Source: Scrofimicrobium canadense (GTDB lineage Bacteria > Actinomycetota > Actinomycetes > Actinomycetales > Actinomycetaceae). From it: 64,000 nt of DNA. Of the stretch, positions 37,546 through 47,304 are shown piece after piece (position 1 is the stretch's first letter; every line of letters begins with the position of its first letter). The stretch is from positions 124,001-188,000 of the forward strand of contig NZ_VULO01000002.1 of the NCBI RefSeq assembly GCF_009696615.1, in the 5' to 3' direction. The translations under genes were made by a program, and so were the position numbers. The notes under the pieces are model-generated. The model saw only the letters and a list, made by a program, of their open reading frames with translations. It made no database searches and was not told where the DNA came from.

Positions 37546-37977
37546 ATGTTCCTAGGTACGCACCAGCCAAAGCTGGACGACAAAGGACGTTTGATTTTGC
37601 CTGCCAAATTTCGAGATCAGCTTGCCAATGGCTTGGTGATCACTCGCGGTCAAGAACGCTGTCTTTACGTGTTTCCAGCTGCCCAGTTCCAACAGATGTA
37701 TCAGGAGCTTTCACAAGCCCCCATCACTTCCAAGCAAGCGCGGGACTACATCAGGGTGATGCTTTCAGGAGCTACCGATGAGGTGCCGGACAAGCAAGGA
37801 CGAGTGATCATCCCTGCTGCCTTGCGTGAGTACGCGGGTTTAGACAAGGAACTGAGCGTCATAGGCGTTGGAAACAGAGCAGAAATCTGGGATGCGAAAG
37901 CATGGCAAGACTATCTGGACCGCCAAGAGAGCGAATTCGCTGAAACCGCAGAGGAAATTATTCCAGGAATGTTCTGA
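37546..37977 (+). CDS. mraZ: Transcriptional regulator MraZ
   Basis: AbrB-like ring-forming DNA-binding protein that represses the dcw operon. Two SpoVT-AbrB repeats: [16 protein letters not shown] and [16 protein letters not shown]. 143 aa from ATG 37546 ([14 protein letters not shown]) after GGGAGGAGGT; the in-frame ATG at 37501 lies within the operator. Confidence 0.96.
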   Translation: MFLGTHQPKLDDKGRLILPAKFRDQLANGLVITRGQERCLYVFPAAQFQQMYQELSQAPITSKQARDYIRVMLSGATDEVPDKQGRVIIPAALREYAGLDKELSVIGVGNRAEIWDAKAWQDYLDRQESEFAETAEEIIPGMF

Positions 37978-37995
37978 CTCTTCGTTGCTGCTCTT

Positions 37996-38037
37996 CGCCG
38001 CACTCTGACTCTCTTCCCCGATGTCAGAGAAGCGGCG
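37996..38037 (+). other. Nested hairpin between mraZ and rsmH
   Basis: CGCCGC-a-CTCTGAC (37996-38009), loop, GTCAGAG-aa-GCGGCG (38023-38037). It may attenuate or stabilise the dcw transcript. Confidence 0.55.
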
Positions 38038-38080
38038 AGGAAGCAGTGGTGAAGAGCAAAAGGAACGAAGGAGGTAGTAC

Positions 38081-39031
38081 ATGGGGCAGGCAGCTCGCAT
38101 GCACATACCTGTTCTTCGGGACCGCTGTGTGGCCCTCCTCGAGCCAGCTCTGCGTGAGCCAGGTTCTTTGTTTGTCGATGCGACTTTAGGGCTCGGTGGA
38201 CATACAGAAGCAGTTCTGACGCAGTGTCCTCATGCGATCGCTATAGGCATTGACCGTGACCCGCAAGCTCTACAGTTGGCAACGGAGCGCTTGGTGCGAT
38301 TTGGCGACCGTTTCACTCCGTTCGAGGCGACGTTTGATCAGATTGATGAGATTCAACAGCCAGTCTCAGCAGTTCTCATGGATCTGGGCGTTTCATCTCT
38401 GCAGCTTGATCAGGCTGATCGCGGATTCGCATATGCGCAGGATGGGCCACTCGATATGCGAATGAATAGAAATGAGGGGCAAAGCGCTGCCGAGCTTCTC
38501 AATACTGCCGATCACGGAACCCTTACACGGATACTTCGCGACTATGGAGAAGAAAAGTTCGCCTCAAAAATAGCGCGGCGCATTGTTGACCAGCGCCAGC
38601 GACGTCCGTGGAGCACTACCGGGCAATTGGCGCAGTTGATTGATGAGACAATTCCTGCACCAGCTCGTAGGCGTGGTGGAAATCCTGCAAAGAGGACATT
38701 TCAGGCGTTGAGGATAGCTGTCAACGACGAGTTAGGAATACTTGAACGTACTCTCCCTAAGGCACTGAGATCGCTGCGAATCGGCGGACGTATGGCCGTT
38801 GAGTCATATCACTCACTAGAGGATAAAGCGGTCAAACGTGTTTTCTCAAGAGGCCTCACCGATACGGCTCCGGCTGGTTTGCCAGTTATTCCCCAAGAGG
38901 ATGCTCGACGGTTGAAAGCACTGACTCGCGGAGCTGAGAAGGCTGATGAAGAAGAAATTGCCCGCAATCCCCGCGCTAAGTCCGTGAGGCTTCGTGCGGT
39001 CGAATTAGTGAGACCCTGGGAGGACCGATGA
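38081..39031 (+). CDS. rsmH: 16S rRNA (cytosine-N4)-methyltransferase
   Basis: Methylates C1402 of 16S rRNA. Opening HIPVLRDRCVALLEP, SAM motif DATLGLGGHTEAVL, MDLGVSSLQLDQADRGF and YHSLEDKAVKRVF are diagnostic. 316 aa; ATG 38081 follows GAAGGAGGT. Ends in ATGA overlap with ftsL. Confidence 0.97.
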   Translation: MGQAARMHIPVLRDRCVALLEPALREPGSLFVDATLGLGGHTEAVLTQCPHAIAIGIDRDPQALQLATERLVRFGDRFTPFEATFDQIDEIQQPVSAVLMDLGVSSLQLDQADRGFAYAQDGPLDMRMNRNEGQSAAELLNTADHGTLTRILRDYGEEKFASKIARRIVDQRQRRPWSTTGQLAQLIDETIPAPARRRGGNPAKRTFQALRIAVNDELGILERTLPKALRSLRIGGRMAVESYHSLEDKAVKRVFSRGLTDTAPAGLPVIPQEDARRLKALTRGAEKADEEEIARNPRAKSVRLRAVELVRPWEDR

Positions 39032-39411
39032 CTGCGACGTCTGCACCATTACGCCGCGAGAATTCTCAACAGCGGCCTTCACTACGAGTTGTCGAAGGCG
39101 TTGACGGTCACTCGCAACGCTCAGCAGTCGTATTCTTGGTGTTTTGTGCATCGCTGTTGCTGATGGCCATTGTTATTCCATTGATCGCCAACACCAACAT
39201 GGCACACATTGCATATGAAATGCGTGATGTGTCGGTTCAGCTCAGTGAAGAAGAAGCTGCAATACAGACTCTAGAAAAGAAACTGTTAGAGCAAAGCTCT
39301 CAGTCGGTACTCAGAGAAAAAGCCCAGGGGATAGGGATGGTGCCGGCAGCACCGTTGGGGGTTATCGTTCTGGAAAATGGAACAGTTGAGGGGGGAGTTC
39401 CGGCGCAATGA
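39028..39411 (+). CDS. ftsL: FtsL-like divisome protein
   Basis: 127-aa bitopic protein: a ~35-residue cytoplasmic tail, TM helix (VVFLVFCASLLLMAIVIPLI), then a coiled-coil (VQLSEEEAAIQTLEKKLLEQ). Position between rsmH and ftsI with ATGA overlaps on both sides supports FtsL; sequence conservation in this family is low. Confidence 0.85.
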   Translation: MTATSAPLRRENSQQRPSLRVVEGVDGHSQRSAVVFLVFCASLLLMAIVIPLIANTNMAHIAYEMRDVSVQLSEEEAAIQTLEKKLLEQSSQSVLREKAQGIGMVPAAPLGVIVLENGTVEGGVPAQ

Positions 39412-41168
39412 AGACAGCTGACCACAACGCCGCCCAGGCCGATATCTCAAAGAAGCGAGCGCGAGTCATAGGTGTTGCTATGACGGTGCTTTTGAGCGTG
39501 TGTGCTGTGCAGCTGTTCATGATCCAGATTGTGCGAGGTCCTGCTTTGGCTGAGCAAGGACGTCAAGTTCGAACTTCTGCAACTAAAATTCCCGCCCCTC
39601 GTGGACAGATCCTCGATGCCAACGGTCAGGTGATGGTTGATTCGGTGCAGACGTATCACATTGCGGTAAATCAACAAAAAATACGTGAGTACATCCAAGA
39701 AGACGATGATGGAAAAACCATAGGCCGGGGGCCTGCCGCAGCAGCGAAGCAGTTGGCACCTCTCCTCAAAATGGATGCGGCAGTTCTTGGCGCAAAGATG
39801 GTGGGAGATGGGACCTATGAGTACCTCGCCAAAAACGTCGATTCGGATACATATAGGGCCATTCGTGCTTTGGGTATTTATGGAATTGAGTGGGAACCAG
39901 TTTTTGAACGCATTTATCCTGCAGGAAATGCGGCGGCTAACGTCTTAGGCACTTTTGGAACAGAACCTGAAAATAGTTCCGGTTTAGAAATGGTCTACTA
40001 CGATGTTCTCGAAGGAACTCCCGGTGAAGAGTCTTATGAGGTGAGTCCTGGTGGTGCTGTGATTCCTGGTGCCAAGACAGTGTCAAAGGAAGCGGCACAT
40101 GGTGGCACTGTTCAGACCACTCTCCATCTTGACCTGCAGGCACAGGTTCAAGAGGCAGTCGATGCCATTGCGGATAAACACCAGGCAGATTGGGTGTCGG
40201 CAGTTGTTTTAGACGTCAAAACGTCAAAAGTTTTAGTACTGGCCGACTCCGATTTGAAGAAGCCAACCGAAGGACCACAGATGTCCAATGCGGTGCAGGG
40301 GGCTTTCGAACCCGGCTCGGTGGGGAAGATCCTCACAATGGCAACCGCGTTGGAAAAAGGAACAGTTACTCCGCTCTCTACTTTCTCCGTGCCAGGGGTG
40401 CTCTCAACTCCTGATGGCGGCGATATAGAGGACTTGCACGACCATGAAACCTATGTGAGGACAGTCGCCGGAATACTCACTGAGTCGTCGAATACTGGAA
40501 CGGTTATGGTCGGACAGACTGTCTCAGATAGTGACCGCCTCGAAACAATGAAAGCTTTCGGGCTTGGTCAGCTGACAGGTATCGAATTGCCTGGTGAGAC
40601 TCCGGGACTGTTGGCTGAGTCAGGTGATGAGTGGGTTGGTAGAGATCGCTACGTCACCATGTTTGGCCAGGGATACGCCATGAGTGCCTTGCAGCAGGCA
40701 GCAATGATGGCTGCCATCGGGAATGACGGGGTTTGGCAGCCTCCTAGAATCGTTGACAGCGTTACTTACGCTGATGGAAAGCGTATCGAGACAGAAGAAC
40801 CTCAGCCGCGCCAGGCAGTCAGTCCTGAGACTGCGAATGCCCTCCTAAAGATGATGGAAGGTGTTGTCTCTGATGAGGAATATGGAACCGGTTCGGGGGC
40901 GGCAATTGACGGATATCGGGTGGCGCTCAAGACTGGTACCGCGGAGATTCTTGGGGGCGAAGGGACCGTGGCAACAACTGCTGGGGTGTTGCCAGCTGAT
41001 AACCCACAAATCGCTATTTCTGTCGTGGTCAACAATCCGAAAGCTGGAGGGTATCTATCCTCAGATTCGGCGATCCCACTGTTCAAGTCAGTTGCCTCGA
41101 GTGCGGTAAGAAATCTCGGAATCCCGGCATCGGCGACAGAGCCTGAGCTCTTTCCACTGACTCCATAA
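39408..41168 (+). CDS. ftsI: Penicillin-binding protein, septal transpeptidase FtsI (PBP3-like)
   Basis: Class B PBP cross-linking septal peptidoglycan. TM helix in the first 45 residues, pedestal domain (PAPRGQILDANGQ), then transpeptidase with SxxK Ser304-Lys307 (EPGSVGK), SxN at 360-362 and KTG at 508-510. 586 aa, no PASTA domains. The following gene is murF, not murE. Confidence 0.96.
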   Translation: MKTADHNAAQADISKKRARVIGVAMTVLLSVCAVQLFMIQIVRGPALAEQGRQVRTSATKIPAPRGQILDANGQVMVDSVQTYHIAVNQQKIREYIQEDDDGKTIGRGPAAAAKQLAPLLKMDAAVLGAKMVGDGTYEYLAKNVDSDTYRAIRALGIYGIEWEPVFERIYPAGNAAANVLGTFGTEPENSSGLEMVYYDVLEGTPGEESYEVSPGGAVIPGAKTVSKEAAHGGTVQTTLHLDLQAQVQEAVDAIADKHQADWVSAVVLDVKTSKVLVLADSDLKKPTEGPQMSNAVQGAFEPGSVGKILTMATALEKGTVTPLSTFSVPGVLSTPDGGDIEDLHDHETYVRTVAGILTESSNTGTVMVGQTVSDSDRLETMKAFGLGQLTGIELPGETPGLLAESGDEWVGRDRYVTMFGQGYAMSALQQAAMMAAIGNDGVWQPPRIVDSVTYADGKRIETEEPQPRQAVSPETANALLKMMEGVVSDEEYGTGSGAAIDGYRVALKTGTAEILGGEGTVATTAGVLPADNPQIAISVVVNNPKAGGYLSSDSAIPLFKSVASSAVRNLGIPASATEPELFPLTP

Positions 41169-41209
41169 GGTACTCTCACCTATTGGCGGATGCATATTCG
41201 GAGGAGCGC
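41169..41209 (+). promoter_or_regulatory. Uncoupled ftsI-murF junction with promoter-like hexamer
   Basis: TACTCT at 41171-41176, then a leader with GGAGGAG before ATG 41210. This is the break in an otherwise overlapping gene chain, at the usual place of murE. No clear -35. Confidence 0.4.
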
Positions 41210-42571
41210 ATGGAACAGAAAGCATCGTGGATTGCCACGGTTACTGGAGGCACCCTGCATGGACCGGACGTCGCAATCACAGGCAGCGTACAAACCGATT
41301 CACGGCTATGCGGTGAAGGCTCACTTTACATCGCACGTGTAGGTGAAAATGCTGATGGGCATGACTATGCTGATGCGGCAGTTGAATCAGGTGCTACCTG
41401 CCTCGTTGTCGAAAGGCCGCTGCCATTAGCCGTCGCTCAGGTTGTTGTTTCTGAATCGACTAGGGCCCTAGGTGATATTGCTAAAGCCCATCTAGCATCG
41501 CTGCGCAACGATGGAGAGATTACGGTCATCGGTATTACCGGCTCTGTGGGAAAGACCACGACAAAAGATCTCCTGGGGCAAATTCTTGGAGCCGAAGCTC
41601 TGACTGTATTCCCTCAGTTATCGTTCAATAACGAGGTTGGATGCCCGCTCACTATCCTTACTGCCGACTCCGCCACACGTTTTCTCATCCTTGAAATGGG
41701 TGCGTCGGGGATTGGACACATCGAATACCTCACTAACATTGCTCCTCTCGATGTTGCTTGCGTACTTATGGTTGGTTCAGCCCACTTGGGCGGATTTGGT
41801 TCCATGGAAGCTGTTCGTCAAGCAAAATCTGAGTTAGTTGCTGGGCTTGTCTCTGGAGGCAAAGCGGTACTCAATGCCGACGATCCTGCAGTGCGATCAA
41901 TGGCTTCGACGGTGGAACGTGAGAACGTACTCTGGTTTTCCAAGGATGACGCCACTGACATCCATGCAGGAAAAGACGGGATTCAATTCACATATCGTGG
42001 TCGGCTGGTGCGGAGCCCTCTGGTGGGAGCTCACCAAGTCATGAATATCCTGGCGGCTCTGCGTTGCGCAGAGGCAGTGGGGGTAGACGTCGATGATTCG
42101 GTGGAAGCACTGTCCGCTTCAAAAGCCCTTTCACCGCACAGAATGGTAGTGCGTGACGGGGTAAAATTTGCTGGCGTTAGTGATTTACGTGTTATTGATG
42201 ACTCGTATAATGCCAATCCAGATTCTCTTCGCGCGGGACTTGATTCCGCCGCAATGCTGAGCACGGGTCGTCTTATCGTTGTTTTGGGCGAAATGCTGGA
42301 GCTGGGTGAAGAATCAGACAAATTGCATCGTCAGGCCGCTAAAGATGCGGTCTTGCATGGGGCGGATATTCTCATTGCTATTGGGGAAGGGCTGCGAGTA
42401 GTGGAGAAGATAACAGATTCACCAACGACGATGTTATGGTGCCGTAACGCAGCAGAAGCAACTAAGCTCTTAGAGCAAGTACTCAGAGCAGGAGATACCG
42501 TGTTTGTGAAGGGCTCGAACGGCTCAGGCGCGTGGCGCGTTGCCGACTCACTATTGGCAGATGTCCAATGA
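41210..42571 (+). CDS. murF: UDP-N-acetylmuramoyl-tripeptide--D-Ala-D-Ala ligase
   Basis: Adds D-Ala-D-Ala to complete the lipid II pentapeptide. P-loop GITGSVGKTTTKDLL, SFNNEVGCPLTIL, EMGASGIGHIEYL and DDSYNANPDS identify MurF rather than MurE (no MurE meso-Dap/Lys signature). 453 aa from ATG 41210 with GGAGGAG; a TTG at 41183 in frame has no Shine-Dalgarno. ATGA overlap with mraY. Confidence 0.95.
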   Translation: MEQKASWIATVTGGTLHGPDVAITGSVQTDSRLCGEGSLYIARVGENADGHDYADAAVESGATCLVVERPLPLAVAQVVVSESTRALGDIAKAHLASLRNDGEITVIGITGSVGKTTTKDLLGQILGAEALTVFPQLSFNNEVGCPLTILTADSATRFLILEMGASGIGHIEYLTNIAPLDVACVLMVGSAHLGGFGSMEAVRQAKSELVAGLVSGGKAVLNADDPAVRSMASTVERENVLWFSKDDATDIHAGKDGIQFTYRGRLVRSPLVGAHQVMNILAALRCAEAVGVDVDDSVEALSASKALSPHRMVVRDGVKFAGVSDLRVIDDSYNANPDSLRAGLDSAAMLSTGRLIVVLGEMLELGEESDKLHRQAAKDAVLHGADILIAIGEGLRVVEKITDSPTTMLWCRNAAEATKLLEQVLRAGDTVFVKGSNGSGAWRVADSLLADVQ

Positions 42572-43653
42572 TCAGTGTAATTGTTTCTTTTTGCGTATCG
42601 TTAGCACTGAGTATTCTTCTCACTCCTGTCTTTATCCGTTTTCTCATCAAGAAAGAATACGGACAGTTCATACGCCAAGATGGACCAACAGGCCACTACA
42701 CAAAACGCGGTACCCCAACAATGGGGGGAGTCGTCTTTATCTTCGCTATCCTCGTGGGATGGCTTGTTGGCTTTCTCGCGGTACGAGAATTACCTGATTA
42801 CTCCAGTGTCCTGGTAGCAGGCTTGTTCCTTGGGCTTGGGGTGATTGGCTTTCTTGATGACTTCATCAAAATCTCGCGTCACCGCTCCCTTGGGCTCAAT
42901 CCTCTAGCAAAGATCATCGGACAACTCATCATCGGGTCTGTATTTGCGGGATTTGCCTTGTGGTCTCCAGGGGGACATGGGCCAGCTCCCGCGTCAATGA
43001 GTATTTCTTTGTTCCGCCCCACAGGAGTTACGCTAGCTTTTGCGGGAGCGGGAATTGGTATTGTCCTCTTTGTACTATGGGCGAATTTTCTGGTGACAGC
43101 ATGGTCGAATGCCGTCAATCTGACGGATGGACTTGACGGGCTTGCGACGGGTGCTTCTTTAGCCGCGTTTGGTGGCTACACTTTCATTACTTTTTGGCAG
43201 TTCAGTCAATCGTGCATACGCAGTGTTGACATAACTGGATGTTATGAGGTGAGGGACCCACTGGGTCTTGCAGTATTCTCTGCAGCTGTTGTTGGCGGAC
43301 TTATCGGCTTTCTTTGGTGGAATGCTTCACCCGCGCAGATATTCATGGGAGATACCGGGTCGTTGGCTCTCGGTGGGGCCTTTGCGGCCATCTCGATTTT
43401 GTCACACACTGAGTTCCTTGCAGTGATTATCGGTGGCCTATTTGTAGTGGTCACTATGTCGGATGTTATTCAAATTGTTGTATTTAAACGGACTGGAAAA
43501 CGGGTCTTCCGTATGGCACCGTTGCACCACCACTTTGAACTAAAGGGGTGGCATGAGGTCACAATTGTTGTTCGTTTCTGGATAGTTGCAGCGCTCTTTG
43601 CAATTACCGGGGTGGGGCTTTTTTACGCAGAATGGGTGGCTACAGCTACGTGA
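42568..43653 (+). CDS. mraY: Phospho-N-acetylmuramoyl-pentapeptide-transferase
   Basis: Makes lipid I on the inner face of the membrane. About ten TM helices; GTPTMGGVVFI, FLDDFIK and VNLTDGLDGLATG, NASPAQIFMGDTGSLALG and LHHHFELKGW carry the catalytic Asp and His residues. 361 aa. Start ATG 42568 overlaps murF; GTGA overlap with murD. Confidence 0.97.
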   Translation: MISVIVSFCVSLALSILLTPVFIRFLIKKEYGQFIRQDGPTGHYTKRGTPTMGGVVFIFAILVGWLVGFLAVRELPDYSSVLVAGLFLGLGVIGFLDDFIKISRHRSLGLNPLAKIIGQLIIGSVFAGFALWSPGGHGPAPASMSISLFRPTGVTLAFAGAGIGIVLFVLWANFLVTAWSNAVNLTDGLDGLATGASLAAFGGYTFITFWQFSQSCIRSVDITGCYEVRDPLGLAVFSAAVVGGLIGFLWWNASPAQIFMGDTGSLALGGAFAAISILSHTEFLAVIIGGLFVVVTMSDVIQIVVFKRTGKRVFRMAPLHHHFELKGWHEVTIVVRFWIVAALFAITGVGLFYAEWVATAT

Positions 43654-44960
43654 ATGAGCGGATTGCCATTATTGGGTTAGGTGCTTCTGGGAAAAGTGCT
43701 GTAGAGGCATTAGGTAACGATGCCGATATTCGGGGATTCTCTACGACTCCGGTGGAACAAAGTGACTTTCCCGTGTTCTATTCTCCTGATCCTGCGATGG
43801 TGGCGCAGGAAATTATCCAATGGAATCCTCAATATTGTGTTATCTCGCCAGGCATTCCCATGACATCTGCATTGGCGCAAGAGCTCAAGAGGCGCAGAGT
43901 TCCTGTTATTAGCGAGGTTGAGTTGGCGTGGAGATTGCAGGAGAAATCTAAACGCGCTGGACGTCCCTGGTACTGCGTCACTGGAACCAATGGGAAAACG
44001 ACTACCGTTGGACTGCTCGGTGCTATTTTTAGGGCTGCTGGCATCCGCGTATCCGAAGTTGGCAATATCGGACTCCCTATTTCTTCGCAAATTGCAGGTG
44101 ACTCCGAAGCTTTTGTCGTTGAACTTTCCAGTTTTCAACTCGAAACCACATACACGATGGAGCCAGCAGCAGCCATTTGTCTCAATGCTGATGCAGACCA
44201 CTTGGATTGGCACGGTGACGTTGAATCCTACCGTGAGGCTAAGGCCCGCATATACGATCGCGTGCGCGGAAAGTCTTTCTATTTTGCATCGGATCCTGTA
44301 GTTGCGCGCATGGTCCAGGGGCGTCCTCGCGTCGTTGCTCTTACAACGGATAGCAATGAGTGGGATTGGGTTCCTTTCTACGCCGAACGTGGTCACCCCT
44401 CGGCACTTCTTGCTGATATCGTCGCCGCTGTTGCTATTGCTCGCGATGCTGGCATTGATGAGAATGCTATATCTGCAGGGTTATCTGAGTATTCTCCGGC
44501 CACTCACCGTCAGGCGCTTGTTGGCCAGTGGGGCGGTGTGCGCTATGTTGATGACTCTAAAGCAACGAATGCCCATGCTGCTGCCGCTGCTCTTAAAGCT
44601 CTTCCACCTGGAACAGGGGTGTGGATCGCTGGGGGTGACGCGAAGGGACAAGACTTTGGACCCCTCGTGCACAGCGTTCGTTCGCAATTGCGGGCAGTGG
44701 TGGCGATAGGACTCGATCCTTCACCCATTCGGCGCGCCGTCGAAGAATTTGCCCCAGATACGCCGATAGTGGAAGTTGTGGGTAATAGCGACGCAGACCT
44801 TTGGATGTTGCAGGTAGTTCGTGCAGCAGCTAATTTTGCGCGCCCAGGAGACACCGTCTTGCTATCACCAGCGTGTGCATCGTGGGATCAATTCTCCAGT
44901 TACTCACAGCGAGGGAAGGTGTTCGAACAAGCGGTCCGCCGTTTCCAGGAGGAATCATGA
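43650..44960 (+). CDS. murD: UDP-N-acetylmuramoyl-L-alanine--D-glutamate ligase
   Basis: Adds D-Glu to UDP-MurNAc-L-Ala. Rossmann N-terminus RIAIIGLGASGKS, P-loop VTGTNGKTTTVGLL, YVDDSKATNAHA and AGGDAKGQDF. 436 aa from GTG 43650, which overlaps the mraY stop; the longer frame from 43632 is inside mraY. Confidence 0.96.
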   Translation: MNERIAIIGLGASGKSAVEALGNDADIRGFSTTPVEQSDFPVFYSPDPAMVAQEIIQWNPQYCVISPGIPMTSALAQELKRRRVPVISEVELAWRLQEKSKRAGRPWYCVTGTNGKTTTVGLLGAIFRAAGIRVSEVGNIGLPISSQIAGDSEAFVVELSSFQLETTYTMEPAAAICLNADADHLDWHGDVESYREAKARIYDRVRGKSFYFASDPVVARMVQGRPRVVALTTDSNEWDWVPFYAERGHPSALLADIVAAVAIARDAGIDENAISAGLSEYSPATHRQALVGQWGGVRYVDDSKATNAHAAAAALKALPPGTGVWIAGGDAKGQDFGPLVHSVRSQLRAVVAIGLDPSPIRRAVEEFAPDTPIVEVVGNSDADLWMLQVVRAAANFARPGDTVLLSPACASWDQFSSYSQRGKVFEQAVRRFQEES

Positions 44961-46213
44961 GTCTGCTCGATAAACTTCCTCGAATACGCGTGGAGGGAGA
45001 CTGGAACGAGCGAGAGTATTCGCCAGCTGCAACGTATTACATGATTCTCGTTTCGGCACTGCTGCTGGGCGGTTTCGGGTTGCTCATGACATTTTCTGCT
45101 GCAGCCGTCAGTAACATTGCTAATGAGGTTAATCCGTACACAGCCTTTTTTCGTTCCTTCGCTATCATTATGGCTTCTGCCATCTTGGCTGGTATTACCG
45201 CGATGATGCCAGCGAGTATCTGGCCTCGCCTCACCGCTCTTATTTTTGCTGTTGCTGTAGTTGGACAGTCAATGGTGCTCTTTCTTGGCGTGGAACAGGG
45301 AGGCAACACCAACTGGATAAGAATCCCCGGGACCAGGCAGTACATTCAGCCATCAGAATTTCTTAAGCTTGCCACCTGCCTCTTTCTAGCAATGGTCCTC
45401 GCGAATCTAGGCAAAGAGGTCTCCAATTGGAAGAGAGTCCTGGTTGCAGTCGGGCTTCCCACAGCTATTGCAATCGGTGCTGTTATGCTGGGCCACGATA
45501 TGGGTACCGCAATGATCTTCGTTGCAATTGCTCTGGGCTCTCTGTGGATTGCCGGTGTCCCCGCAAAATGGTTTCCAATCGTTGGTCTCATCATGGCTGG
45601 AGGGGCCGCTGCACTTGTTACCATCAATGCTTCTCGCATGACTCGTGTTTTAGATGTTCTTCCGGGCCTGAGGCCCGAACCTGATCCTTCGAATCCTACC
45701 CAGACTGACCATGGATTGTGGGCTTTGGGCTCGGGTGGCCTATTTGGGATGGGGCCGGGAGCATCAAGAGAAAAATGGAACTATCTTCAAGAAGCCGACA
45801 CTGATTTTATATTAGCGATTGTCGGCGAAGAATTTGGCCTTATCGGAACTCTGACTCTTCTTGTCGCACTAGGGGTCTTGGTGTGGGGAATCCTTCGCCT
45901 CGCATCACACTCACAGACTGCTTACGTACGCATCGCCTCGGGTGGTATTGCTAGCTGGCTAATTTTTCAGGGCCTCATCAACGTCGGTTCGGTTACCGGG
46001 CTAACCCCAGTTATTGGGGTGCCTTTTCCTCTGGTATCGCACGGCGGTTCGGCATATCTCTTTACAGCATTGTCCATTGGGGTCCTCCTGTCTTTTGCGA
46101 GGACTGATGCTGGCATTAGGTGGCGGTCACGACTTGATCCGGAGACGCGCGGCCGCGATCCACGCATACCAAAGCGGCGGCGTCGCGTTCGCAAACCACG
46201 AGGAGAAAAGTGA
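44957..46213 (+). CDS. ftsW: Septal peptidoglycan glycosyltransferase FtsW
   Basis: SEDS-family polymerase with about ten TM helices. WIRIPGTRQYIQPSEFLKLA, GHDMGTAMIF, GLWALGSGGLFGMGPGASR and the FILAIVGEEFGLIG and GLTPVIGVPFPLVSHGGS blocks are typical. 418 aa; ATG 44957 is in ATGA overlap with murD. Partner of FtsI. Confidence 0.95.
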   Translation: MSLLDKLPRIRVEGDWNEREYSPAATYYMILVSALLLGGFGLLMTFSAAAVSNIANEVNPYTAFFRSFAIIMASAILAGITAMMPASIWPRLTALIFAVAVVGQSMVLFLGVEQGGNTNWIRIPGTRQYIQPSEFLKLATCLFLAMVLANLGKEVSNWKRVLVAVGLPTAIAIGAVMLGHDMGTAMIFVAIALGSLWIAGVPAKWFPIVGLIMAGGAAALVTINASRMTRVLDVLPGLRPEPDPSNPTQTDHGLWALGSGGLFGMGPGASREKWNYLQEADTDFILAIVGEEFGLIGTLTLLVALGVLVWGILRLASHSQTAYVRIASGGIASWLIFQGLINVGSVTGLTPVIGVPFPLVSHGGSAYLFTALSIGVLLSFARTDAGIRWRSRLDPETRGRDPRIPKRRRRVRKPRGEK

Positions 46214-47304
46214 CAAACAAGAGAATAGTCCTGGCTGGCGGGGGGACTGCAGGGCACGTGAATCCGCTATTGGCAACGGCTAGTGAGTTGTTGGCAAGGG
46301 GATACAGCGTCGACGTTCTGGGAACCAAGGAGGGACTTGAATCTGAACTTGTCCCAGCAGCGGGATTACCTCTTACAGTTATTCCAAAAACGCCGTTGCC
46401 GCGAAAACCGTCACGGGCGTGGTTTTCACTGCCCGTAAAGCTCCGCGAGGCCAATAGAATTTCACGGGATTGTGTGCGAGACGCCCGCGCGGTTGTGGGA
46501 TTTGGCGGTTACGTCTCCGCACCTGCCTATCGTGCGGCTCGCTCGGTTGACGTGCCCTATGTCATTCATGAACAAAATGCTCGGCCAGGCATCGCCAATA
46601 CGTGGGGCGCACGCCACGCAGCTGCCGTGGGCTTGACTTTTGCCGGCACCCAGTTAGAGGCACGTCAGGGGATAACCCGAGTGGTTGGGTTACCACTGCG
46701 CAAGGAGATTGCCGCATTGGTTGACCAACGCTTAGATGAGGCAGGGCGGTTACTAGCTAGGAACCAGGCGGCCACGGTATTGGGTCTCGATCCTCGAATG
46801 GCAACACTGGTTATCACCGGAGGATCTCTGGGGGCAGTCCACCTCAACCAGGTTATGGCTGAAGCCGCAGCTCAACTTCCTGCGGGGGTGCAGGTGCTCC
46901 ACCTCACCGGGCGCGATAAGGCAGATGACCTAAATGTGCCATGGAAGACTGTGGAGTATCTATCGGAGATGGAACTGGCACTGGCGGTTGCTGATGTAGT
47001 CGTGTGTCGCTCCGGTGCTGGCACTGTTGCCGAGCTTGCAGCATTGGGAATCCCAGCCTGTTTTGTCCCCCTTCCTATAGGTAATGGCGAACAACGGCTC
47101 AATGCGAAGAATATGGTTGATGCTGGAGGGGCGCTCATCGTTGACGACAAAGACTTTAGTGCGGATTTTGTTCGAGAACGAGTATTCCCACTCTTGTCTG
47201 ATCCAAAAAAACTCTTAGCCATGGGACGGGCAGCCGCTTCAACGGGAGTTCCCAACGCGGCCATCAAAATGGCGGATTTAGTGGAAAGTGTGTGTGGTGA
47301 CTGA
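46210..47304 (+). CDS. murG: UDP-GlcNAc:lipid I GlcNAc transferase
   Basis: Produces lipid II. GGGTAGHVNPLLATASEL, HEQNARPGIANTWGA, ITGGSLGAVHLNQ and CRSGAGTVAELAALGIPAC are the GT-B signatures. 364 aa; start GTG 46210 in GTGA overlap with ftsW. Confidence 0.97.
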   Translation: MTNKRIVLAGGGTAGHVNPLLATASELLARGYSVDVLGTKEGLESELVPAAGLPLTVIPKTPLPRKPSRAWFSLPVKLREANRISRDCVRDARAVVGFGGYVSAPAYRAARSVDVPYVIHEQNARPGIANTWGARHAAAVGLTFAGTQLEARQGITRVVGLPLRKEIAALVDQRLDEAGRLLARNQAATVLGLDPRMATLVITGGSLGAVHLNQVMAEAAAQLPAGVQVLHLTGRDKADDLNVPWKTVEYLSEMELALAVADVVVCRSGAGTVAELAALGIPACFVPLPIGNGEQRLNAKNMVDAGGALIVDDKDFSADFVRERVFPLLSDPKKLLAMGRAAASTGVPNAAIKMADLVESVCGD

